In this document: positions 8,634 through 16,498 of the stretch, piece by piece | How positions within the stretch are numbered: position 1 is the stretch's first letter | Layout of the letters: every line of letters begins with the position of its first letter | Source: Arthrobacter globiformis | GTDB taxonomy: Bacteria; Actinomycetota; Actinomycetes; Actinomycetales; Micrococcaceae | Reading direction: 5' to 3' | Length of the DNA: 64,000 nt | Assembly (NCBI RefSeq): GCF_030815865.1 | Contig: NZ_JAUSXI010000001.1 | Location: 558,001 to 622,000, forward strand | Notes under the pieces: generated by a model | Told to the model about the DNA's origin: nothing | The model's database searches: none | What the model saw: the letters and a program-made list of their open reading frames with translations, nothing else | Position numbers and translations under genes: made by a program

Positions 8634-9199
8634 TTGCCCTGCTCATCATCGACATGCAGAACGCGTATTTCGAAGCGCCGGAACTGGCAGCCCAGCGGGA
8701 GCGGCTGGTCGCCTCCTGCAACAGACTGCTGGAGGGCTTCAACTCCAGCGGACACAAAGCGCTGCTGGTTGGCACCGAGCACGAGCGGGACAAGTCAACG
8801 TGGACGCTAAGCATGCTGGATGACGACCAGGGCTTCATTTTCCGCGGCAGCAAGCAGGCGGAGGCTGTGCCCGGCCTCGCCACCGACGGCCTGCCGCAGC
8901 TGAGCAAGACGCGGGACAGCGCCTTTATTGGCACCAACCTGCTGTCCCGGCTGCGGAACTGGGGCGCCGACGAAGTGGTGCTCGCCGGGGTCTCCACGCA
9001 CAACTGCATCGCCCAAACCGGAGCGGACGCTTTCGCCCACAACATCCGGGTTACGTACGCGGAAGACGCCATGGCGTCGGAGGACAACCAGGATGCCACG
9101 GACATGCTGCGCATCCTGTCCACCACGTATCGCCAGCCAGTCCAGTCGAGCGATGAGATCCTCGCCCGGCTCGGCGGCGGGCTTAGCGGAGGCCGTTGA
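8630..9199 (+). CDS. Isochorismatase-family cysteine hydrolase
   Basis: A 189-residue alpha/beta hydrolase of the isochorismatase/nicotinamidase superfamily. The catalytic triad is visible: Asp8 (LLIIDMQNAYF), Lys93 (LSKTRDSAF) and Cys126 (GVSTHNCIAQTG). The family hydrolyses amide or enol-ether bonds, e.g. nicotinamide, N-carbamoylsarcosine, biuret. Its place next to the urease operon makes a urea-yielding or ammonia-yielding amide a reasonable but unproven substrate. Overlaps the LacI gene by four bases. Confidence 0.88.
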   Translation: MIALLIIDMQNAYFEAPELAAQRERLVASCNRLLEGFNSSGHKALLVGTEHERDKSTWTLSMLDDDQGFIFRGSKQAEAVPGLATDGLPQLSKTRDSAFIGTNLLSRLRNWGADEVVLAGVSTHNCIAQTGADAFAHNIRVTYAEDAMASEDNQDATDMLRILSTTYRQPVQSSDEILARLGGGLSGGR

Positions 9200-9238
9200 G
9201 GGCCGGTCCTGCCGCTCCTGAGCCGGATCTGCTCTCCT

Positions 9239-9254
9239 GAAACGTGGTGGAAAC
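9239..9254 (+). promoter_or_regulatory. Possible GlnR-type box upstream of ureA
   Basis: Two GAAAC pentamers separated by exactly six bases (9239-9243 and 9250-9254) lie 56 bases upstream of ureA. This spacing matches half-sites of the actinobacterial nitrogen regulator GlnR (gTnAC-n6-GAAAC), which is known to control urease genes in Streptomyces and mycobacteria. The first half-site deviates from the consensus, so this is a tentative call. Confidence 0.35.
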
Positions 9255-9309
9255 GTGCGGCGCCTAGTCTAGGTCCCACGCCGACCCACAGGCCATTGAA
9301 GGGATCCTC

Positions 9310-9612
9310 ATGCATCTGCTGCCTCGTGAGCAGGAAAAGCTCATGATCGTGGTCGCCGCCGACCTCGCCCGCAGGCGCCAGGGGCGCGGGCTCAAACTCA
9401 ACTACCCGGAAGCTGTGGCCATCATCAGCTATGAGCTGATCGAGGGTGCCCGGGACGGCCGCACCGTGGCCGAGCTCATGAGCTACGGCACCACGCTGCT
9501 CAGCCGCGACGACGTCATGGAGGGCGTGCCGGAGATGATCCACGATGTCCAGATCGAGGCCACCTTTCCTGATGGCACCAAGCTCGTCACCGTCCACAAT
9601 CCCATCCGATAG
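9310..9612 (+). CDS. ureA: Urease subunit gamma
   Basis: Small structural subunit of urease, exactly 100 residues as usual. Typical sequence throughout: [20 protein letters not shown] at the start, [20 protein letters not shown] in the middle, and the C-terminal [14 protein letters not shown]. First gene of the operon ureABCEFGD-nickel permease; ureB follows after seven bases. Confidence 0.98.
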   Translation: MHLLPREQEKLMIVVAADLARRRQGRGLKLNYPEAVAIISYELIEGARDGRTVAELMSYGTTLLSRDDVMEGVPEMIHDVQIEATFPDGTKLVTVHNPIR

Positions 9613-9619
9613 GGGTGCC

Positions 9620-9973
9620 ATGATTCCCGGAGAGTATGTCCTGCGTCCTGAACCGCTGGTGATTAACGCGGGCCGCGAGGCTGTCGACGTCGTTGTCCTC
9701 AACACCGGTGACCGTCCCGTGCAGGTGGGCTCGCACTACCACTTCGCGGAGTCGAACCCGGCGCTGGAATTCAACCGCGACGCCGCCTATGGGCGGCGTC
9801 TGGACATTCCCGCCGGCACCGCAGCACGGTTCGAACCGGGCGACGGAAAGACTGTCCGGCTGATCAGGCTGGCCGGCAGCCGGGAGGTCTACGGCCTGAG
9901 TAACGCGGTGAATGGCAGCCTAGACGATGGCGCTGGCCAGGGCGGCACTGACCCGGACGGGGGAGACCGATGA
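9620..9973 (+). CDS. ureB: Urease subunit beta
   Basis: Structural beta subunit, 117 residues. The ATG start giving [13 protein letters not shown] matches the conserved family N-terminus; a longer in-frame extension back into ureA is not plausible. Conserved core [18 protein letters not shown] and the [15 protein letters not shown] segment are present. The C-terminal 15 residues are Gly/Asp rich. Its stop overlaps the start of ureC (ATGA). Confidence 0.97.
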   Translation: MIPGEYVLRPEPLVINAGREAVDVVVLNTGDRPVQVGSHYHFAESNPALEFNRDAAYGRRLDIPAGTAARFEPGDGKTVRLIRLAGSREVYGLSNAVNGSLDDGAGQGGTDPDGGDR

Positions 9974-11700
9974 GTTTCGAGTTGTCCCGCAGGCAGTACG
10001 CGGACCTTTACGGTCCGACGACGGGCGACGCCATTCGTCTCGCCGACACGGATCTGTTCCTCGAGATTGAAAGGGACCTCACGAACTACGGCGAGGAAGT
10101 GGTCTTCGGCGGCGGCAAGGTCATCCGGGATGGCATGGGCCAGAACGGCCAGGCCACACGTGATGAGGGCGTGCCGGACACCGTCATCACCAACGTGGTG
10201 GTGCTGGACTATACCGGCATCTACAAGGCGGACGTCGCACTGAAGGACGGCCACATCTTTCGGATCGGCAAGGCCGGAAACCCGCAGATTGCCGACGGCG
10301 TGGACATCGTCATCGGCGCCAGCACAGAGATCATCGCGGGGGAACGCAAGATCCTCACTGCCGGGGGAGTGGACACTCACATCCACTTCATCTCCGCAGA
10401 CCAGGTGGCCACGGCCCTCTGCAGCGGGGTGACCACCATGGTCGGCGGCGGCACCGGACCGGCCGAAGGCACCAAGGCCACCACCGTCACCCCGGGCAAA
10501 TGGCACATCCACCGCATGCTGCAGGCCGCCGAGGGTTTTCCCGTCAACATCGGCCTGTTCGGCAAGGGGCACGCTTCCGCCGTCGAGCCGTTGGCCGAGC
10601 AGATCCGTGCTGGAGCGGTGGGCCTGAAGGTCCACGAGGACTGGGGTTCCACCACCTCCTCGATCGACACCTCACTGAAGGTGGCGGACGAGTATGACGT
10701 CCAGGTGGCCATCCACACGGACACGCTGAACGAGTGCGGCTTCGTGGAGGACACCATCCGGGCTATCGACGGGCGTGTCATCCACACGTTCCACACCGAG
10801 GGCGCCGGGGGAGGGCACGCGCCGGACATCATCAAGATCGCCGGCCTGCCGAACGTGCTTCCCGCCTCCACGAACCCCACGCTGCCCTACACACGGAACA
10901 CCATCGAAGAGCACCTGGACATGCTCATGGTGTGCCACCACCTCAATCCGGACATCCCTGAGGACGTGGCTTTCGCCGATTCCCGCATCCGTGCCGAGAC
11001 CATCGCGGCGGAGGACGTCCTTCAGGACATGGGCATCTTCGCCATCACCTCCTCCGACTCGCAGGCCATGGGGCGCGTGGGCGAGGTGATCACCCGCACC
11101 TGGCAGGTGGCGGACAAGATGAAGAAGCAGCGCGGCGTCCTGACGGACCCTGCCGGTGAAACCCACGGTTCTTCTGACAGCGACAACTTTCGGCTGAAGC
11201 GGTACGTGGCGAAGTACACCATCAACCCGGCCGTTGCCCAGGGCATGGCTGATTCCATCGGCTCCGTGGAGGAGGGCAAGTTCGCCGACCTGGTGCTCTG
11301 GGACCCGGCCTTCTTCGGCGTGAAGCCCGAGCTGGTCCTCAAGGGAGGCCAGATTGCCTACGCCCTGATGGGCGACGCCAACGCCTCCATCCCCACGCCC
11401 CAGCCGCGCACCATGCGGCCCATGTTCGGCGCCCAAGGCAAGGCCCTGCAACAGTCGTCCATCACCTTCCTCTCCCAGGCGGCCATTGACGCCGGTGTGC
11501 CGGAGGAGCTGGGCCTGGAGAAGGTCATCCGGCCGGTCTCCGGCATCCGGACGCTGACCAAGGCGGACCTGAAGTACAACGACGCCACGCCGGACATCCA
11601 GGTGGACCCGGAAACTTACGCGGTGACTGTGGACGGCGAAGAAATCACCTGCGAACCGTCGGACGTACTGCCCATGGCGCAGCGGTACTTCCTCTTCTAG
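9970..11700 (+). CDS. ureC: Urease subunit alpha (catalytic)
   Basis: Catalytic nickel subunit, 576 residues, normal length. Metal and active-site residues are all visible: His137 and His139 (GGVDTHIHF), the carbamylated lysine Lys220 and His222 (GLKVHEDWG), His249 ([10 protein letters not shown]), His275 ([16 protein letters not shown]), flap Cys322/His323 (MVCHHLNPD) and Asp363 ([10 protein letters not shown]). Hydrolyses urea to ammonia and carbamate in the cytoplasm. Overlaps ureB by four bases and is followed by ureE after nine. Confidence 0.98.
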   Translation: MSFELSRRQYADLYGPTTGDAIRLADTDLFLEIERDLTNYGEEVVFGGGKVIRDGMGQNGQATRDEGVPDTVITNVVVLDYTGIYKADVALKDGHIFRIGKAGNPQIADGVDIVIGASTEIIAGERKILTAGGVDTHIHFISADQVATALCSGVTTMVGGGTGPAEGTKATTVTPGKWHIHRMLQAAEGFPVNIGLFGKGHASAVEPLAEQIRAGAVGLKVHEDWGSTTSSIDTSLKVADEYDVQVAIHTDTLNECGFVEDTIRAIDGRVIHTFHTEGAGGGHAPDIIKIAGLPNVLPASTNPTLPYTRNTIEEHLDMLMVCHHLNPDIPEDVAFADSRIRAETIAAEDVLQDMGIFAITSSDSQAMGRVGEVITRTWQVADKMKKQRGVLTDPAGETHGSSDSDNFRLKRYVAKYTINPAVAQGMADSIGSVEEGKFADLVLWDPAFFGVKPELVLKGGQIAYALMGDANASIPTPQPRTMRPMFGAQGKALQQSSITFLSQAAIDAGVPEELGLEKVIRPVSGIRTLTKADLKYNDATPDIQVDPETYAVTVDGEEITCEPSDVLPMAQRYFLF

Positions 11701-11709
11701 GAGTTTCAG

Positions 11710-12186
11710 ATGATTATCGAAAAAGTCCTCGGCAACCTTCAGGACCAGCCTGCCGAGTTTTACTCCGGCCTGCACCGCGAGAAGGTGGTGCTGCCCAGCG
11801 CCCAGCTCGTTAAGCGGATCCAGCGCGTCACCACCGACCACGGCAATGAGATTGGCATCAGGCTTCCTGCCGGATCGGCCGATCTCCGCGACGGCGACGT
11901 GCTGCACGTTGCCGACACCAACATGATCGTCGTTTCCGTGCTGCCCACCGATGTCCTGGTGATCGCACCACGGACCATCCACGAGATGGGGATTGTGGCG
12001 CACTCCCTCGGCAACCGGCACCTGCAGGCGCAGTTCTTCGACGCGTCGTCCGAGTACGGCGCCGAGGTCATGGTGTGCCAGTACGACCACACCGTCGAGG
12101 ACTACCTCAAGCACGTTGGAGTGCCCTACCACTGCCAGGAGCGCGTCATGCCAGTGCCTTTCCGCCATGCTGAACACGCGCACTGA
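11710..12186 (+). CDS. ureE: Urease accessory protein UreE
   Basis: Nickel metallochaperone that delivers Ni to the UreFGD-apo-urease complex. It has 158 residues with the two-domain UreE plan: the N-terminal peptide-binding part, then the metal-binding part with MGIVAHSLGNRHLQAQFFD. The C-terminus has only a few histidines (PFRHAEHAH), not a long His tail. It has a GGAG-type site before the ATG. The ureF start probably lies inside its last codons. Confidence 0.96.
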   Translation: MIIEKVLGNLQDQPAEFYSGLHREKVVLPSAQLVKRIQRVTTDHGNEIGIRLPAGSADLRDGDVLHVADTNMIVVSVLPTDVLVIAPRTIHEMGIVAHSLGNRHLQAQFFDASSEYGAEVMVCQYDHTVEDYLKHVGVPYHCQERVMPVPFRHAEHAH

Positions 12187-13135
12187 CGAGCCCGCTGGTC
12201 GAGCTGAACCCGCTGGTCGAGCTGAACCCGCTGGGCGAGCTGAATCCGCTGGTCGAGCTTGTCGAGACCAAGGTGCCGGGGTTTCGACAGGCTCAACCAC
12301 CGGGGAAGGATCCGCTGGTCGAGCTGAACCCGCTGGTCGAGCTGAACCCGCTGGTCGAGCTTGTCGAGACCAGGGTGCGGGGGTTTCGACCGGCTCAACC
12401 ACCGGGGAGGGATCCGCTGGTCGAGCTTGTCGAGACCAAGGTGCCGGGGTTTCGACCGGCTCAACCACCGGGGGATATCAGCTGGCGCTTCGGCAGCTTA
12501 CTGATTCGTCGCTTCCTACTGGGGCTTTTGCGCACTCGTTGGGGTTTGAGACGTATATCGAGCGGGGGGTCGTTCATGATGAGGAGTCCTTTGGGATTTG
12601 GCTGACTGCGTTTTTGGGGCAGCAGCTGACTTATTCAGATGCCTTGGCCATTCGGTTCGTCTACGAAGGGATTTCTGTCCTTGAGCTGGATGGGCTGCTT
12701 TCTGCGCAGCTTTTGCCGCGGCAGGTTCGGGAGGCCAGCGTCAAGATGGGGAACCGGATGCTGGAGATCGGCGCCGAAGTGTTTCCCTCGCCCGAATTGT
12801 CGGCGTACCGGGCGCTGGTGAGCGGGGGCCGGGCCGCCGGCCATCAGCCGCTGGCGTTCGCCGTCGTCGCCCGTTCGCTGGGGGTTCCGCAGGCGGAGGC
12901 GACCGCCGCCTACCTTTTCGCCGCCGTCACGTCCCTCACGCAGAACGCCGTCCGGGCCATCCCGCTCGGGCAGAGTGCCGGCCAGCGGGTGCTGCGGAAC
13001 GCGCACGACGCCGTTGCTGCCGCCGTCGAGCGGGCGGCCCGCCTGACGCCGGACGACTTCGGGGCCGTCAGCCCCGGACTGGAAATTTCGCAGATGAGGC
13101 ACGAGCGCCAACGTGCCCGCATGTTCATGAGCTAG
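12167..13135 (+). CDS. ureF: Urease accessory protein UreF with repeat-encoded N-terminal insert
   Basis: GTPase-activating partner of UreG in nickel insertion. The UreF core starts at YQLALRQLTDSSLPTGAFAHS (about residue 104) and runs about 219 residues, a normal UreF length, ending SQMRHERQRARMFMS. No ATG/GTG/TTG lies between the core and the upstream repeats in this frame; the only sensible start is the ATG inside the end of ureE (MLNTRTDEPAG...). About 94 codons of palindromic repeat DNA therefore sit in frame between that start and the core, encoding Gly/Ala/Arg-rich sequence. Either this insert is translated, or an unrecognised start is used. Confidence 0.85.
   Translation: MLNTRTDEPAGRAEPAGRAEPAGRAESAGRACRDQGAGVSTGSTTGEGSAGRAEPAGRAEPAGRACRDQGAGVSTGSTTGEGSAGRACRDQGAGVSTGSTTGGYQLALRQLTDSSLPTGAFAHSLGFETYIERGVVHDEESFGIWLTAFLGQQLTYSDALAIRFVYEGISVLELDGLLSAQLLPRQVREASVKMGNRMLEIGAEVFPSPELSAYRALVSGGRAAGHQPLAFAVVARSLGVPQAEATAAYLFAAVTSLTQNAVRAIPLGQSAGQRVLRNAHDAVAAAVERAARLTPDDFGAVSPGLEISQMRHERQRARMFMS
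12192..12473. repeat. Palindromic repeat array inside ureF 5' end (8 units of 18 or 66 bp)
   Basis: Eight head-to-tail units all beginning CCGCTGGTCGAGCT: three 18-bp units (12192-12245), one 66-bp unit (12246-12311), two 18-bp units (12312-12347), then a 66-bp and a 60-bp unit (12348-12473). Each long unit is an imperfect hairpin, one arm GGTCGAGCTTGTCGAGACC and the other GGTTTCGACAGGCTCAACC-like. All lengths are multiples of three and several reading frames on both strands lack stops. One more copy lies at the start of ureD. Confidence 0.92.
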
Positions 13136-13147
13136 CAGGAGGACAGC

Positions 13148-13765
13148 ATGACTGAACCAATCAAGATCGGCATCGGCGGCCCCGTCGGCGCCGGAAAGAC
13201 CCAGCTGGTGGAACGGATCACGCGCCACATGAGCGCAGAGATCTCCATGGCCGCCATCACCAACGACATCTACACGATCGAGGACGCCAAGATCCTGGCC
13301 GCCAACGGCATCCTGCCCGAGGACCGCATCATCGGCGTCGAAACCGGCGGCTGCCCGCACACCGCCATCCGCGAGGACACGTCCATGAACACCGCGGCCA
13401 TCGAGGAGCTCAAGCAGCGGCACCCTGACCTGCAGGTGATCTTCGTGGAATCCGGCGGCGACAACCTCTCTGCCACCTTCAGCCCCGAGTTGGTGGACTT
13501 CTCGATCTACATCATCGACGTTGCGCAGGGCGAGAAGATCCCCCGCAAGGCCGGCCAGGGCATGATCAAGTCCGACCTCTTCATCATCAACAAGACAGAC
13601 CTCGCCCCGCACGTCGGCGCAGACCTCGCCGTCATGGAACGCGACTCCAAGGAATTCCGCGGTGCCAAGCCGTTCTGCTTCACGAACCTCAAAACGGACG
13701 AAGGCCTGGAGCACGTCATCGAATGGATCCGGCGCGATGTCCTGATGCTCGACCTGGCGCAGTGA
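13148..13765 (+). CDS. ureG: Urease accessory GTPase UreG
   Basis: SIMIBI-class GTPase driving nickel transfer to urease; 205 residues. P-loop GGPVGAGKT at the N-terminus, the nickel-binding Cys-Pro-His motif ([17 protein letters not shown]), the [15 protein letters not shown] stretch and the guanine-specificity NKTD are all present. AGGAGGACAGC gives a strong ribosome-binding site before ATG. The stop overlaps a GTG that probably starts ureD. Confidence 0.98.
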   Translation: MTEPIKIGIGGPVGAGKTQLVERITRHMSAEISMAAITNDIYTIEDAKILAANGILPEDRIIGVETGGCPHTAIREDTSMNTAAIEELKQRHPDLQVIFVESGGDNLSATFSPELVDFSIYIIDVAQGEKIPRKAGQGMIKSDLFIINKTDLAPHVGADLAVMERDSKEFRGAKPFCFTNLKTDEGLEHVIEWIRRDVLMLDLAQ

Positions 13766-14673
13766 GCACGCCGGACGGTCCGCTGGTCGAGCTTGTCGAG
13801 ACCGAGAGGCCGGGATTTCGACAAGCTCAATCACCGGCGCCGATGGGGGAGCTTGAGCTTCGCATCGCCGCGCGCGCAGGGAAGTCCTTTGCGTCGCACC
13901 AGTATCATCGGGGTGCCTTGCGGGTTTTGCGTCCGCACTATCTGGATGAGTCCGGCCAGGTTTGCTACGTCGTCGTCAATCCTGGCGGAGCGTATTTGGG
14001 AGCAGACCTTTACGTCCTGGACGTGGAGGTGGGGGACGGGGCTGACCTGCTGCTCACCACGCAGTCCGCGACGAAGATCTACCGGACTCCGGGATCGTTT
14101 GCCGAGCAGCGGATGACCGTCCGGCTGGGGGAGGGTTCGCGGCTGGAGCTGGCGCCGGACCAGGTCATCGCCTACCGGGAGGCCAGCTACCGGCAGAACA
14201 CGAACATCACGGTGCGGCCGACGTCGAGCCTGGTAATGGCTGAGGTGATCACGCCGGGGTGGTCGCCGGACGGTGCCTCCTTCCGGTACGAGGAGCTGCG
14301 GCTCCGCAACGAGATCCACGTGGAGACGGACGGCGGCACCCGGCTGCTCGCCCTCGACAATCTGCTGATCCGCCCGCCGCTCGACGACGTCACCGGCACG
14401 GGCTTCATGGAGGGCTACAGCCACCTGGGTTCGCTGGTGGTGGTGGACGCCCGGGTGGACCACGCGCTTGCCGACGAACTGCACCAACTGGCCGAAGAGT
14501 TCGACGCCTACACAGGGGTCTCGCTCAGTGCCACAATGGACGGCATCACGGCACTGGTGCTCCGGTCCCTGTCCAACAGCACCGAAAAACTCAATACGCT
14601 ACTGGGTGGCTGCAGTGGCCTTCTCCGTGAACGCTGGTACGGCCAGGCGCCCCTGAATCTGAGGAAGTACTGA
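13762..14673 (+). CDS. ureD: Urease accessory protein UreD
   Basis: Scaffold protein (UreD/UreH) that binds apo-urease and recruits UreF-UreG; here it comes last of the accessory genes. The conserved body runs from [20 protein letters not shown] onward, with [32 protein letters not shown] and the C-terminal [16 protein letters not shown]. The GTG start overlaps the ureG stop (GTGA) and gives 303 residues including a repeat-encoded stretch ([17 protein letters not shown]); the ATG at 13843 gives 276 residues, the usual length, but lacks a ribosome-binding site. Start therefore uncertain. Confidence 0.9.
   Translation: MSTPDGPLVELVETERPGFRQAQSPAPMGELELRIAARAGKSFASHQYHRGALRVLRPHYLDESGQVCYVVVNPGGAYLGADLYVLDVEVGDGADLLLTTQSATKIYRTPGSFAEQRMTVRLGEGSRLELAPDQVIAYREASYRQNTNITVRPTSSLVMAEVITPGWSPDGASFRYEELRLRNEIHVETDGGTRLLALDNLLIRPPLDDVTGTGFMEGYSHLGSLVVVDARVDHALADELHQLAEEFDAYTGVSLSATMDGITALVLRSLSNSTEKLNTLLGGCSGLLRERWYGQAPLNLRKY
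13780..13837. repeat. Single copy of the ureF-type palindromic repeat at the ureD 5' end
   Basis: One unit of the same family as the ureF array: CCGCTGGTCGAGCTTGTCGA... on the left and GATTTCGACAAGCTCAATCA... on the right, forming an imperfect hairpin. It lies six codons into ureD if the GTG overlapping the ureG stop is the start. The element is in frame with no stop codon. Confidence 0.88.
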
Positions 14674-15716
14674 TGACTACCTTGACCCAGTTCGCCGCCA
14701 TGTACCGCGAGCGGGAGCAGTTGCCGCTCGGGACGCGCATACTGGCCACCTTTTCCGCGGTGGGCATCCTGCACCTTGCCGCCGTCGTGCTCCTCGTTGC
14801 CGGCACGGCGGCGTCGGGGCAGCCCCTGGCGCTCGGACTGGTGCTTACGGCGTACCTGGCCGGCATCAAGCACAGCTACGACTGGGACCACATCGCCGCG
14901 ATCGACAACTCTACCCGGAAGTTCGTGGCGCAGAGGCAGGATCCCACCAGTGTGGGATTCGCCTTCAGCCTGGGGCACAGTTCGGTGGTGATCCTGGCCG
15001 GGGCCCTGGTGGTTTCGGGGGTGTCGCTGGTGGGCAGGTTCATGACCGAGGGCAGCACCGGAAACCTCGTCCTTGGGCTGATTGGCAGCGGGGTTTCCGG
15101 CCTGTTCCTGCTGGCCATGGGGCTCTTCAACGGGTCGGCGTTTCTCGGTGCCGCCCGGTCCTACCGCAGGGTCCGCGGCGGCGGAACTGTGCTGCCGGAG
15201 GAGCTGGAAGCCAAGGGCTTTGTGGCCCGCCTTCTGGCCCGGCCGCTGTCAAAGGTGCGGCGGCCCAGGAACGTGTACGTGATCGGCTTCCTGTTCGGGC
15301 TCGGTTTTGATACCGCCACTACCATTGGGCTCCTGGTGATGACGACGGCGGCCTCCTTGGCGGGCGTTTCGCCTGCCGCGCTGCTGGCGCTTCCGCTCGC
15401 GTTCGCCGCCGCCATGACCCTGTGCGACACGACCAACGGCCTTGCCATGATGCGGATGTACAAGTCGGCCATCCACGATCCCCTGCGCAAACTTGGATTC
15501 AACGCCGTCATTACCGGGCTCTCGGCCCTCTCCGCGCTTTTCGTTGCCTTGATAACCCTCGTCGGGTTCTTCAACGCGGCGTTCGGGCTGAAGGACCCGC
15601 TCACCGCCTGGCTGGGCGCCATCGATCTGGACGATGCCGGGCTGCTGCTGGTGGCTGCATTCCTGGCGCTGTGGGGTGCGGCGTCGTTGCGCGGGCGCCG
15701 GAGGGCCCGGGCCTAG
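14673..15716 (+). CDS. High-affinity nickel/cobalt permease, NiCoT family (HoxN/NixA)
   Basis: Membrane transporter of 347 residues with about eight hydrophobic segments. The NiCoT signature HX4DH is visible as HSYDWDHIAAIDNSTRK, plus FSLGHSSVV and GLGFDTATTIGLL. Its ATG shares one base with the ureD stop (TGATG), so it belongs to the urease operon and presumably supplies nickel for the enzyme; this is why Ni rather than Co is the likely substrate. No clear terminator follows; the next gene is convergent. Confidence 0.94.
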   Translation: MTTLTQFAAMYREREQLPLGTRILATFSAVGILHLAAVVLLVAGTAASGQPLALGLVLTAYLAGIKHSYDWDHIAAIDNSTRKFVAQRQDPTSVGFAFSLGHSSVVILAGALVVSGVSLVGRFMTEGSTGNLVLGLIGSGVSGLFLLAMGLFNGSAFLGAARSYRRVRGGGTVLPEELEAKGFVARLLARPLSKVRRPRNVYVIGFLFGLGFDTATTIGLLVMTTAASLAGVSPAALLALPLAFAAAMTLCDTTNGLAMMRMYKSAIHDPLRKLGFNAVITGLSALSALFVALITLVGFFNAAFGLKDPLTAWLGAIDLDDAGLLLVAAFLALWGAASLRGRRRARA

Positions 15717-15731
15717 CCGCCCAGCGTCTTC

Positions 15732-16340
15732 CTAGCCGTCCAGCTTCGCCCGAAGCCCGCCGATGACCACGTCCAGGCCGAAGTCGAAGGCATGCCCAGC
15801 GCGTTCCTCCGATGGCCCGGCATTGCCGAGCGCGCGCTTCAGCGTGGGATAGCCCTCCGCCGGCGGGTCCCACACCACGTCCGGCGCCGCGAGGTCCAGG
15901 GCCGCGCCGAGGGCGAAGCTGTCGATGGTGGAGATGGCGGCCACGACGTCACGCCCGCGGAATCCCGCGCCCTCCAGGGCCAGGGCCAGGTCCTCGTAGA
16001 GGCCGATGGCCGCCGGGTCCATGATGGACTGCAGCACCAGCAGCGGAGCCAGCCGCGGATGGCGGGCAAAGGCGTCCCGGTACGCGCGGATCAGGACACG
16101 AAGGGCGGCCTCCCAGTCACTGTGGTCCACGGGAGCGTACGGCTCCTCGGTGATGATCCGGTGGCGCAGCAGTTCCAGGATCTCGTCCCGGCCGCTGACG
16201 TGGTTGTAGATGGAGGACTGGCTCACGCCGATCTTTTTAGCCAGCTTCGGAAAGCTGAAGTCGCCGCTCTCATCGACCAGTTCCAGCGCGGCCGTGGTCA
16301 GGGCCTCCACGGATATCAGCGGGAGGAGTGGGCGCCCCAT
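15732..16340 (-). CDS. TetR-family transcriptional regulator
   Basis: About 202 residues starting at the ATG of MGRPLLPLISVEALTTAALELV, which has a good AGGAGATTCC ribosome-binding site; the longer upstream frame runs into the promoter region. The helix-turn-helix is FSFPKLAKKIGVSQSSIYNHV, followed by a C-terminal ligand domain of TetR type. It is divergent from the APC permease gene, and a near-perfect 21-bp palindrome between them is its probable operator. The inducer is unknown. Confidence 0.92.
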   Translation of the reverse strand: MGRPLLPLISVEALTTAALELVDESGDFSFPKLAKKIGVSQSSIYNHVSGRDEILELLRHRIITEEPYAPVDHSDWEAALRVLIRAYRDAFARHPRLAPLLVLQSIMDPAAIGLYEDLALALEGAGFRGRDVVAAISTIDSFALGAALDLAAPDVVWDPPAEGYPTLKRALGNAGPSEERAGHAFDFGLDVVIGGLRAKLDG

Positions 16341-16450
16341 GGAATCTCCTGTCTGCAGCATTGGAACATCGGAACCCAGCCTAGTCTCCGGCACCTGAAG
16401 CGGGCGCTTCAAACAATCCTATTGTGCTCCGCGCCACACGCCCTCATACT

Positions 16451-16471
16451 AAAACGAAAGCCTTTCGTTTT
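16451..16471. promoter_or_regulatory. 21-bp palindromic operator between tetR-type gene and APC permease
   Basis: Perfect 10-base arms AAAACGAAAG and CTTTCGTTTT around a single C. It is AT-rich in a GC-rich background and lies 110 bp upstream of the TetR start and 28 bp upstream of the permease GTG. Placement and symmetry fit binding by the TetR dimer, controlling permease and amidohydrolase and perhaps itself. Confidence 0.75.
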
Positions 16472-16498
16472 GTCGGGCTTTTCAGAAAGGACGGACCA

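Noticed and set aside
10672..12468. Very long minus-strand open frame across ureC, ureE and the repeat array
   Set aside because: It is antisense to firmly identified urease genes; openness is due to GC-rich third positions and the stop-free repeats.
12192..12473. Possible CRISPR array
   Set aside because: Units are contiguous with no unique spacers, vary between 18 and 66 bp, and form imperfect palindromes; no cas genes nearby.
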